Assembly (NCBI GenBank): GCA_025769875.1
Contig: JAGFNK010000269.1
Location: 1-64,000, forward strand
Reading direction: 5' to 3'
DNA from: Russula earlei
Lineage: Eukaryota > Basidiomycota > Agaricomycetes > Russulales > Russulaceae
DNA length: 64,000 nucleotides
Shown here: positions 55,391-64,000 of the stretch, piece by piece
Layout of the letters: each line of letters begins with the position of its first letter
Numbering within the stretch: position 1 is the first letter of the stretch
Position numbers and translations under genes: made by a program
The notes under the pieces: generated by a model
Seen by the model: only the letters and a program-made list of their open reading frames with translations
Told to the model about the DNA's origin: nothing
Database searches by the model: none

Positions 55391-55816
55391 GTTCGTGGAC
55401 CGACTGTGGACGGAATATCATATATCATGGGCGGAAGCAGAACCGATTCATTTGATGTAGTTTGTGTCCTTCTCGTTCATTGTTCCTCGGGTATCGCATG
55501 GAGATATCGACGTTGATGTACGATCACACGTGCATTGGTATTCGATCCAGCGTCCTTAGGTGTGTGGGTGTCTCAAGAACCGCGTGACATCGTTTAGAAT
55601 GAGCAAGGGAAAGTGAGTATGAGTGCGCAATTGGAAGAAACCTCAACTGAGTTTTCCATATGACGAGAACCGTGTTCTGCATTGGATTCAAAAGATGAGA
55701 TCTGAGTATTGGTACAGCAACAAGGGTGCTTGGAGCCAGGTAATAACAGATCGCACAGAAGGCAAATGATATCAGAGGCTAATTACATGGGGAGCAGAAG
55801 AACTCCTCAATCCCGC
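55391..55816. other. Spacer at the F-box 3' flank
   Basis: No gene is seen. The last 60 bp match the downstream sequence of the other F-box copies. Confidence 0.4.
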
Positions 55817-57403
55817 CTAGGTCCAGTATTCCCAACGGTGGACAGCCACGGGGTGACCAGAGAGGTTTCGCGCGGCGACGAATCCTCCAATATATTTCGG
55901 AACTGATTCAAATGGCTTGCGGTCCCTGAAGAAAATGTTCTGGAGCGCGGGTAAGACTTCTGTTACTCTTTCTCCCGCGAGCTCTTCCAGCGCTTGGCAG
56001 ACATTTGGCGCAACCTGTTGGGTTAGGCGCAGATCCTTCATAGCAGTGAACGGGGCCAGGAGTTCCAGCCATTGTGTGGTTTCCATGTTATGTATCCAGC
56101 GTGGTTGAGGATCTTGATCATCTACGATGTCGAGCCGTACAAAAGTGGAGAGAAAGGGAAAGAGGGAGCTGCAAACCTGGGCAAGCGATGCAAGCTGCCA
56201 ATCCAATTCTCTGCGCCTGATTTTTAACGACAGCTCCCACTCCCAAAGCTGATTGCGTGTGGAAATATCGAATCGAATTGCACTGTCGGAAGTGTACACG
56301 ATTGCTCTGTCACAAGAATTGAACGATTCTACTTGACTGATCAACCTGTGGAGTTGTGGGAGGACAAAGTCGATGTCCATGAGGAATGTTATTGTGAGTC
56401 TGGTGAGAAGGGGAGTCTCGATTTGGGCCACTAAGTCCTCCAAGTACTCGTGAACGCCGTGGAACTCAAGAAAAGTGAGAGCGGGGAGGACAGAGCGTGT
56501 GAGCGGAGGTCGAGGTCGACTTGCCGGATATAGAGGCTTTCGGAATCCAAGGCGAAGGGTTTCGAGTCTGGACAAAACCGACAGGGCGGCGACCAAATCC
56601 TGGGGAGAAATGTAATAAGAGTTGGGAATATTCCAAAGGTGAAGAACGACAAGTTGTTTGGAGGACAAGAGTAGTTTAGAAATTCCTGGAAACGAACAAC
56701 TGTCCAACCAGAGTTGTCGCAGAAGTGGGGCGGATCCGCCCAAGAACGAATCCGGAAGGGACGTCACAGCGTTGTCTTCTGCTAAAAACCGCAGACATGT
56801 CAGCTCCGGGAATGGTTTCTGCATCGCTGCTGCGAATCTTTCCCGTTCTGATGTTGGAATATACCACAAGTGGATTTGACATATGCGATGGCGGTGCACA
56901 GATTCGAGGGCAACGGCTACGTTTTTCCAGGAGTACGAGAAGGGGTGACCACATTTTATCACCACAGGCAAGACTGGCCAGACGTCCAGCATCTCAGACA
57001 TCGGTCTATTCCCTGTGTACGCAAGTTGCAGGTTCAGGCGACGTGGCGATGCAAACACGACATGTCGCCATCTTTGACACACATGGACCAGTGTATGCCA
57101 TTCGTTCGTCCTTATGAGCCAGTGTTCCATAATCACATAGAAATGGAATATATCCACTAGGACATCATCAGGGAGCGTGTTGATTGTCACTGGGTCTAGA
57201 ATCGACTGGTCAGTGGTCGTTACGGACACTGATAAAAAACGACACACCCTGGCGATGTTCACAGGGACTTGCTTCCAACGACGTTTGTGAGGGACCACCA
57301 ATCGTGGTCGACGAGCGGTTGGCGCAAGGCAATAATAACTTGTCGAAGCTAGTGAGTAATGAGACGTGATAACGGATTTGTGAAGCTTACTCACTTCAGA
57401 CAT
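55817..57403 (-). CDS. F-box-like protein with leucine-rich C-terminus
   Basis: The frame from ATG 57403 gives 528 residues without a stop. The N-terminus MSEVSKLHKSVITSHYSLAS matches the copy at 21683. The F-box-like motif INTLPDDVLVDIFHFYV lies at about residues 73-90, followed by WHTLVHVCQRWRHVVFASPR and leucine-rich repeats (LLRQLWLDSCSFPGI, VVLHLWNIPNS) up to GFVAARNLSGHPVAVHRWEYWT. With the copy at 20127 it is the best-preserved member. The role expected from the family is substrate recognition for an SCF ubiquitin ligase; the substrate is unknown. The 5' region with GTACGTCGACC near 57425 is shared with the sisters. Confidence 0.82.
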   Translation of the reverse strand: MSEVSKLHKSVITSHYSLASTSYYCLAPTARRPRLVVPHKRRWKQVPVNIARVCRFLSVSVTTTDQSILDPVTINTLPDDVLVDIFHFYVIMEHWLIRTNEWHTLVHVCQRWRHVVFASPRRLNLQLAYTGNRPMSEMLDVWPVLPVVIKCGHPFSYSWKNVAVALESVHRHRICQIHLWYIPTSERERFAAAMQKPFPELTCLRFLAEDNAVTSLPDSFLGGSAPLLRQLWLDSCSFPGISKLLLSSKQLVVLHLWNIPNSYYISPQDLVAALSVLSRLETLRLGFRKPLYPASRPRPPLTRSVLPALTFLEFHGVHEYLEDLVAQIETPLLTRLTITFLMDIDFVLPQLHRLISQVESFNSCDRAIVYTSDSAIRFDISTRNQLWEWELSLKIRRRELDWQLASLAQVCSSLFPFLSTFVRLDIVDDQDPQPRWIHNMETTQWLELLAPFTAMKDLRLTQQVAPNVCQALEELAGERVTEVLPALQNIFFRDRKPFESVPKYIGGFVAARNLSGHPVAVHRWEYWT

Positions 57404-57721
57404 GGTCACGGTGACACTCGGTCGACGTACAGGCGAAAGCTCAGTGAGGATGTGAGTAGCGTCCTGGAGAAAGGTGATCGTCTGGATTTACCCACGAGCC
57501 AGCGGCATAAGTGGGATTGTACATCAGGTTTACAACCCAGCAGGTCGTGACGCAACCACGTGATATGCAAACAACGGTTGACATATTTTTGCATATTTTG
57601 TCATGTTCCAGAAATGGCAAGTGCCCCACCAACTTGGCTCCTTAAGGCAATTCCCATCAATGCACAATTGTTTCAAACACAGATGTAAACTCACATGAAC
57701 TTTCAAAGGTAAACAGTGGTG
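57404..57721. other. F-box 5' flank and spacer
   Basis: The first about 90 bp are the family 5' region. The remainder is A/T-rich with no gene. Confidence 0.4.
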
Positions 57722-59302
57722 TACTGTCACCAACCCACCAACCGTGCAGCTTACTTAAGGTACCTAGCACTTGGTCAGAATTTGTAGACACACTGAAAAT
57801 GATGATCTTGATTTCTTTCAAATGGGGGGTAAAAGTAGTGATTAATGTGAATCCAGCCATGTTTTTTTTTTGTCAGAATATACCCATTTGATGTTTTCCC
57901 CTTTCTCATGTTTTTGGAGAGATGTCACACAGAATGGTAGAGTTCAAGTGGGTGCTTCAAATCGGCATCCTTGGCTAATCACATGTCTCTAAGCCATCCT
58001 CATCCTCAAGCTCCATCAACCATACATCTGCATAGATGGTGTACTCCCTCCCCATGATGTGTTTGGGCTAGGGTGGCCAGACGGCAAGCAATCAGCCAAG
58101 TGCAGGATCTCACAGCAACTATTTGCGCCACCATCTACTTTGTTGTCCCCATGAAGGTGCCTGTGCAGGAGCCAATGAGCTCACTGGAAACACCAAAATC
58201 ACAAAGCTTGACTGTGCCCTGTCATGAAGGGAAGATGTTCAATGGCTTGATGTCCTGATGGATGACCTTCTTAAAGTGCAAGTAGGCCAGGCCACACACT
58301 TCCTCTGCCAACACTCGCACAACCTTCTCTCCCATGCAGCCCTTCCTCCATCAGATCTGCTCCCCGATGGTGGCCAGGCTCTTTCCCTTGCACAGCTCCA
58401 TCATCAGCTTGACCTCGCTGTTCAATGGCGACATGTACACACTGTAAAAATGGACATGTTCATGTGCCTGAGGCCAGAGAGGAACACAAGCTTGCGCACA
58501 AGCTGCTTCAGCAGGCCCTCGTGTGTGATGATTGTCTTGTGCAGGAACCGGTGGCCTGTCCACTTGTCCTGCACTGCCTCCACCACGCTGCTTGCCCCTT
58601 CCCCAAGCACAGCAATGATGTCCAGTATGCCATCAGACCAGGAGTCTGGCATGCCTGCAGCATCACTGTCCCCCAATGACCCATTTTTGTTCTGCAAGGC
58701 CACCAACAAGGAGGAGGTGGGTGAGGACAGCTGGGTGTTGATGTGGTGCACAAGCTGGTGCAGGTCCCCACTCCTAATCACAACATGATGGTCATGACCT
58801 CCACTGCAATGATGGCACTCCGTGCACATTTCATTCAAGTTTTTTTCTGTGCTCACTTTTCTTACCCCTTTCTCACAGAGACAGCACAGCTAGGACCATG
58901 GCATTGATACAGCCATGAAGGTCTGCCTCACATGACAACAGGCATCTTTCAGTGTGGAGGGATTTTTTGTGCTTGATGAGCATGTGTCATCCTTCAAGGG
59001 AGATGATTTTCAAGATCGAGCAGGGCATGATGGGCAGGGCTGGCTGGGCGGTGTGTTGGTCATCCTGGACCTTGCTCATTGAGTGTTTAGTTAATTCCTG
59101 TATGCACACAATGTTACATTGTCTTTTTTCCTTGCCCCCCCCCCCCCCAAACCACCAATTGCAGTGTTTTTACCTGTCTCATCAACAATGTAAGGTTCAA
59201 ATGGTGCTTCAAGGTTTTCATTATGTGTCTTGCGACTAATTGTGACTGACCAATTGCTAGGTACCTTAAGTAAGCTGCACAGTTGGTGGGTTGGTGACAG
59301 TA
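57722..59302. mobile_element. TIR element carrying a MAP2K gene body
   Basis: The 1,577-bp interval 57724-59300 is bounded by 55-bp terminal inverted repeats with two mismatches, beginning CTGTCACCAACCCACCAAC and containing CTTACTTAAGGTACCTAGCA. TA dinucleotides flank it at 57722-57723 and 59301-59302, as expected for Tc1/mariner-type transposition. No transposase is visible. The interior holds a MAP kinase kinase pseudogene, so the element behaves like a gene-capturing (Pack-type) non-autonomous transposon. TTCAAAGGTAAAC at about 57705 and TTCAAAGGTTAAC at about 59303 also form a loose direct repeat outside the TAs. Confidence 0.75.
58060..58856 (-). pseudogene. MAP kinase kinase, captured and decayed
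   Basis: The minus strand reads a kinase N-terminal linker (NTQLSSPTSS, GMPDSWSD), the glycine loop VLGEGASSVVEAVQ, the lysine region KTIITHEG with LKQLVRKL, and SGLRHMN (58856-58460). After a frame change come MMELCKGKSL, CGLAYLHFKKVIHQDIKPLN and VKLCDFGVSSELIGS, then a GTFMGTTK activation region up to about 58100. This is the MAP2K layout. The catalytic loop has HQD for HRD. Stops (TGA at about 58228 between S and Q, TAG at about 58134) and frame changes rule out function. No intron is evident across the kinase core. Confidence 0.8.
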
Positions 59303-59959
59303 TTCAAAGGTTAACTTGGTGCTGTTGCTGGCTCAGCTCAAAACTGTTTTGAGCTGAGCCAGAGCCATTTCTGAGCCAAGGTAAGCCATTCAATGGCTTG
59401 TGGCTGGTGGATTTTACTCCACCAAAGGCAAAGACATGTGAAGCGCCCTCACGGTGTGATGTGCTACACCTCAGGACCTGAAAGGGCCCAGAATAAATTT
59501 TTTGGAACCCTCCCCCTTTGTGGGGGAAAGTTGCTCTGAACAACTCTTTACCTTGATCCCACATCCATCTCATTCATTTCCGATCATGTGTGCTAAAAGT
59601 TAAAAAGCCAAAAAGAAGTTTTACTTAAATGTCTCAGATACAGGCCCAAGCAAAATGTCTCAAGGACACTGTGGAGCTCACCAAGAGTGCAAGCTCATCA
59701 CTGCAGCTAAAGGCCACAAAGGCAATATTGGCTTACTTGACTCAAGAAATTTTTTACTACATAGCAAAACTTTACAACTAGTACTTACAAGTATCGTAGG
59801 TGTGAAGGTGTACTTTAAAAGCTCAAAAAGCGAGCCAACAGAATGATCAAGAGACAATTCTGTACCCTCCACTGGCAGTCCCCTGCACATGTTACTAGTC
59901 CCGCTCCCAGCTCCCGCGTACTAATTGTCATGCCCTCGGACCTCCACCACAGCTTCATA
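59303..59959. other. Intergenic, no recognisable gene
   Basis: No domain is seen. TGAGCTGAGCCAG and GGCTCAGCTCA form a short inverted repeat at about 59329-59361. The right part leads into LTR-like repeat E. Confidence 0.4.
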
Positions 59960-60314
59960 ATCTTCACCAGCCTCTGCACTCGTCGTCTTCCGATGGCGTT
60001 CGAAACTATCTCGTTTGTACATACCCGCCTCTCTGACTCAACTCTGCGTACGTCTTTACCACTTTTGGATCCTTTCTTTCTTTCTCCTCTGGACTGGACT
60101 AGGCTTGCCGCCGACGGCCTAATGGCCCCGATGTCGCCACCAACGTCTCCCCTCTCGTGTTTGCTGCCGGCCATGGTATACCAACCCCGTTACCAACTGA
60201 GCGCATACCACGTCGCGCGTTCTAGACCACCTCTTTCCCATACCCTTAACACCTGCCTCCGGATCATGCGCTCGGTCATATACGATATCGGCCAACTGGT
60301 AGAGAAGACTATAG
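59960..60314 (+). repeat. LTR-like repeat E, partial copy 3
   Basis: This matches the middle of copies 1 and 2, from the CTCTGCACTCGTCGTCTTC stretch to GGCCAACTGGTAGAGAA. It is cut at 60314 by the LTR of Copia-B2, so Copia-B2 inserted into it. The remainder would lie beyond the right window edge. Confidence 0.7.
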
Positions 60315-60841
60315 TGTGACAAATCTCTTATCTATTGAGGATATGGGGCAGTTGGTTGAGTGAGTGAGTGCAGCGTCCGAGGGAAGGCCTGCACATTCAC
60401 ACACATGAGAATCGCTGAGTAATGTAACAACTGCACTCAGTGACTCACATACGTGAGCAATCACTAAAAGATATATTCACCTGAGTAATGTAACAACTGC
60501 ACTATTCAGGTATGAGCTTTATAGAACGTAAGGAATGGTAAGTAAGTGGGGATGCACCTCAGTGACTTGCATACGTGAGTGATCACTGAGGGACAAAAGT
60601 AAACTATCTACTCCTTTAAGTAGGTAGGAACTGAACAGGAACTTATTCAAAAGGACGGAACAAATGTCGAGCCAATTGACATCTACTGCAATATGCTAGG
60701 TCAGGTCCAGAGCAGGTTTAATTTAACCAGCTCTACTCAAACACTCTAAACTTCCACTGGGTATGAATGTCGAGTGAGGGGATCCCTCACTTGGCCTTGT
60801 GTGCTCGCAATTGAGCTCACTTGCACTCGGGAATCACAACA
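60315..60841 (-). repeat. Copia-B2 3' LTR
   Basis: On the minus strand it starts TGTTGTGATTCCCGAG after the purine tract GCGAGGGGGAG and ends GATTTGTCACA at 60315. It has the CAGTGA...TCACTG hairpin motifs and the repeated GTAATGTAACAACTGCAC block (complement of B1's 20-bp repeat). It is clearly diverged from B1 LTRs, especially in the last 60 bp, so B1 and B2 are subfamilies. Confidence 0.9.
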
Positions 60842-63800
60842 CTCCCCCTCGCTTTGTGAACAGGCCAAGTCCTGACGCAAAGTGCTTGACTTTCACCGAG
60901 GGGAGCACCTTAGTGAGCGCTTCGGCGAGCATGTCGTCCGTCAGGCAGTATACTAGCCGCATGGACCCTTGCTCGATGACCCACCGGATCCAGTGGTACC
61001 GGACATCAATGTGTTTGGTCCAGGTGTGGTACTGGTGATCGCGCGTGAGCGCGATGGCGGATTGGTTGTCAGAGAAAAGGGTGGTAGGGTTGGAGAGAGG
61101 CCCGAAGACTTCTGAGAGAAGGCTGCACAGCCAGAGCGCTTCCTTCATCCCATGTGTGGCTGCAATATATTCACTCTCTGTGGTTGAAAGGGAAATGATC
61201 TCCTGGCGCTTCGAAGACCATGAGACGGTGCCACCATCAATGAGGAAGGCGTAACCTGAGATGGCGCGCTGATCCTCAGCCATGCTGCCATCAGCGTCCG
61301 CATATCCCACAAGAACGTGTTTGGTCTCGCCATAGGTGAGCCACAGGTCGCGTGTGCCAGCTAAGTAGCGGAAAATCCGTTTGACGGCCTGCCAGTGGGC
61401 TGGTCCTGGGTTAGAGGCAAAACGGGCAACAGTTGCGACGGCAAATGCTATGTCCGGACGCGTTGAAAGTGCAGCCCAGTTGAGGGCTCCGACAGCCTCT
61501 CGGTATGGTGCATCACACATGGCGGCATGTTCTGCTGCGCTAGAGGGGGACTGCTCACTTGTGAGGTGCACCTGGATATCCATGGGTGTAGAAAGTGGTT
61601 TGAGCTCATCCAAGTTGTAACGGCGGAGGATGGCGTCAATGTATGCCTGCTGGGAGAGGTGTACGGTGCCTCCTGCGCGATCACGCTGGACTTCTATGCC
61701 TAGCATCCAATGAAGCTCTCTGAGGTCCGTGACCTCGACATGCTTGCACAGGCCGGCCTTGAGATTGTCCACAAGTTGCGCATTGCTCGCTGCGATTGTG
61801 CAATCGTCGACATGCACAGCGATGACTGTAATGTCGCGTGCGTGACCTTCAGACTTGAAGAAGACGGCCTGGTCGATGGAGCACTGTTTGAACTGTAGGG
61901 ATGTGAATATGGAGGAGAGTTTCTGATACCATCTCCTGCCAGACTGCTTCAGTCCATAAAGTGTTTTGACGAGGCGTAGCACTTGCGTGCCCGCCTTCGG
62001 GTCTCGGTACCCAGGTGGATGCTGCATGAAGAGCACTTCAGTATCGTTGAGCACACTGTTTAGATATGCGCCTTTGATATCTATCTGATGAAGCTCCAAA
62101 TGAAGGCGGTTAGCCATGGCTATGATTGCATGCGATGATGCTAGGCATGCTACAGGAGCGTATGTGTCGTCATAGTCAACACCTCCGATTTGGCTAAAAC
62201 CCTGGGCAACAAGGCATGCCTTGTAGCGCGCAACATTGCTGGCTGCATCCTTTTTGGCTTTGAATACCCACTTAGAGCCAATGATGTTCGCTCCGGCTAG
62301 GGGTTCTTTGAGGCGCCAGGTGCCTGCGATCTTAAGTGTGGTGAGCTCTTCCTCAATGGCTTTCTCCCAGAGGGGCCAGTCTGGTCTGCATTTGGCTTCG
62401 GCAAGCAAGCGGGGCTCTATCGCTTCGGCGTCAGCTATCATGGTTGCGAAGGTGTGCTCAAGGCCAGCGAAATCTTCGAGGAGTGTGGGCAGGCTGTCAT
62501 TGACAGACCATGCTCCCCCTGCTTCCTCCGTGTCGGGCGGCCTGGGCAAACGGATACCATGTGGGATGCGTGGGGTGCTCTGGCATGGAGAAGTGACGCC
62601 TTCACCAGCTTGAAGGTTGTGCACAATTCGCAATGGCTTGCATAGCCGGGTGGAGCGTCATGGGGCATTGCTGAGGGTGGTCTCGACTTCGTCCTCAGAG
62701 ACTGGGTACTGGTTTGGTGCATGGGGTACTTCCTGTACTTCAGGCATTTTGGGTGCAAGGAGTGTATTTGGGTGGTCTAGGTCTACATCTGATTCGGAGT
62801 GGTCAGAGTGAGTAGGTGGCTCAGGCACCTCGTGTAAGTCTGGTTTGTCAGCAGGCCGCTCGCTACCCATTGTTGGTACTGCAATGGGCTGCTCCCCCTT
62901 GAGCGGCACGTTCGACGCAAAATATACATCCCATTCAACGCTGACTGTGTGGGTTTTCAGGCAGTAGACCCTGTGAGCATGTGAGTCAGTGTCAATGCCC
63001 AGCCATTTGCCCTCGCGTGCTCTTGGGTTCAACTTAGAGCCTGTGTTCCCAGTGTGCACCCAGACACTGCATCCCCACCGGTGCAGGCCAGACAGATCTG
63101 GCGGCTCCTTGCGTAGGGCCTCATACGGTGTCTTGCCATCTAATATGCGTGTGGCGGTTTGGTTTTTGAGCCACACAGCATGCTGCAGCACCTCACCCCA
63201 GAGCGACTTCGGAAGTCCGCTTCCGTAGGAGAGGGCACGCAAGCGCTCGAGGAGAGTCCTATTAAGGCGCTCTGCGATGCCATTGTGTTGCAGCGTGTTG
63301 TGCGTGGTGAGGCGGTGCATGGTGCCAGCTGCAGCCAGGTGTTTGTCAAAGTTGCCGCTCAGGTATTCACCCCCACGGTCGGAGCGAAGCACTTTGATGG
63401 CCTTGCAATGCCCTTGAGAAATTGCCCAGGCTTCAAATGCCTTGTATTTTTCGAGCGCTTCAGACTTCTTTGTGAGGAGGAATGCTATAGTGTAGCGAGT
63501 CGAGCTGTCTGTGAAAGTGATGAAGTGCTTGTGCCCTTGGTGCATTGCGATGGACGCCGGTCCCCACAGGTTGCTGTGTATTTCCTCGCTGAAGTGTTGA
63601 GCGGGTGGACTCCGGCGCACTTTCAGAATTGGGAGGCGAGTAGCACGAGCATATATGCATGCATCGCAATCACTCTCCTTTGAAGTGGGATCGACAGTGA
63701 TGCCACTGACGGCTCCGGTTTGGATGAGCTTACATGCGCTAGAGGGGGCGATGTGACCGAGGCACCTGTGTAATTCCATGAGGGAGAGCTCGACTGCATG

Positions 63801-64000
63801 TGCATATTCTGCATGTTGCTCGACATGATATAGGCCATGTGCACTGCATGGTATGCACGTGGTGCGGGTACCTCCTGGCAAGGATGCTCAAGTGCCTGTC
63901 ATGTAACTCCATGTGGTAGCCATCACTGTCCAATTCTCCTAATGAAATGAGTGTATAGGCGACTCGCGGGTGTTGAATCGCGCAGTGATAAAGTAGATTA
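60834..64000 (-). pseudogene. Copia-B2 pol (integrase, reverse transcriptase, RNase H)
   Basis: From the right edge: spacer (SLGELDSDGYHMELH), a 1-bp frame break at about 63880, integrase zinc finger (HRCLGH, CDAC) and DDE core (HSNLWGP, where the first Asp is Asn; RSDRGGEY; NGIAERLNRT). After the linker a single TGA (62658-62660) stands where B1 has CGA. The frame then continues through reverse transcriptase (SKWVFKAKKD, HVDDCTIAAS) and RNase H (YADADGS, SLSTTESEY, DNQSAIAL) for 599 codons, ending just inside the LTR at 60834. It is better preserved than B1. Confidence 0.9.

Larger units (their letters stand above)
60315..64000 (-). mobile_element. Ty1/Copia element B2, partial (runs off the window)
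   Basis: Second Copia-B element on the minus strand. Its 3' LTR is 60315-60841; pol extends to the window edge, where protease-integrase spacer sequence is still being read. Gag, primer site and 5' LTR lie outside. The flank left of the LTR is TATAG, the expected target duplication to look for beyond the window. Confidence 0.92.

Noticed and set aside
58258..58788. 176-codon plus-strand frame
   Set aside because: It is the antisense shadow of the MAP2K pseudogene.
1..64000. CRISPR array, rRNA or bacterial operon
   Set aside because: No regularly spaced short repeats, no rRNA-like sequence and no bacterial gene organisation were seen; introns and LTR elements indicate a eukaryotic nuclear genome. 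tRNA genes were not searched exhaustively.

Overview
The window looks like nuclear DNA of a basidiomycete, most likely an agaricomycete. The evidence is Ty1/Copia elements with fungal-type proteins, an amplified F-box-like/leucine-rich protein family, a DUF6533-type membrane-protein relic, a MULE transposase with introns of about 50 bp, and short GT-AG introns. I see no bacterial-style operons, no rRNA and no CRISPR array. Nearly everything is transposon-derived or duplicated; I found no confident single-copy housekeeping gene.

Layout. 1-8385 is repeat-rich: two LTR-like copies, a Copia reverse-transcriptase scrap, a DUF6533 pseudogene, a solo LTR with target-site duplication, a pogo-like transposase relic and a UBL3-like ubiquitin-fold exon. 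8386-25634 is an F-box region split by a Copia-A element (10137-19023), which carries a 3.07 kb TIR element in its 3' LTR. 26399-32238 is a second Copia-A element. 33101-39881 holds a MULE transposase, pogo-type terminal sequence, and an inverted-repeat element invaded by a LINE. 40081-57403 holds more F-box copies, a decayed Copia-B element (43713-49303) and the second copy of a segmental duplication. 57724-59300 is a TIR element carrying a broken MAP kinase kinase gene. 60315-64000 is a second Copia-B element running off the right edge on the minus strand.

How it fits together. The F-box genes and their flanks were duplicated as blocks of about 4 kb (9250-10136 plus 19024-22190 against about 50340-54055). 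Transposons then landed in them, so the uninterrupted paralogue at 51135 gives the empty site of the Copia-A insertion. Decay is dominated by CpG to TpG/CpA change: all eight differences between the two LTRs of the second Copia-A copy lie at CpG sites, and most premature stops are TGA where a relative has CGA. This fits cytosine methylation of repeats followed by deamination.

The most notable items are the TIR element carrying a MAP2K gene body, the TGA shared by both Copia-A copies between protease and integrase with no nearby ATG after it, and the complementary lesions of the two Copia-A copies. All identifications come from reading the sequence; no database search was run.
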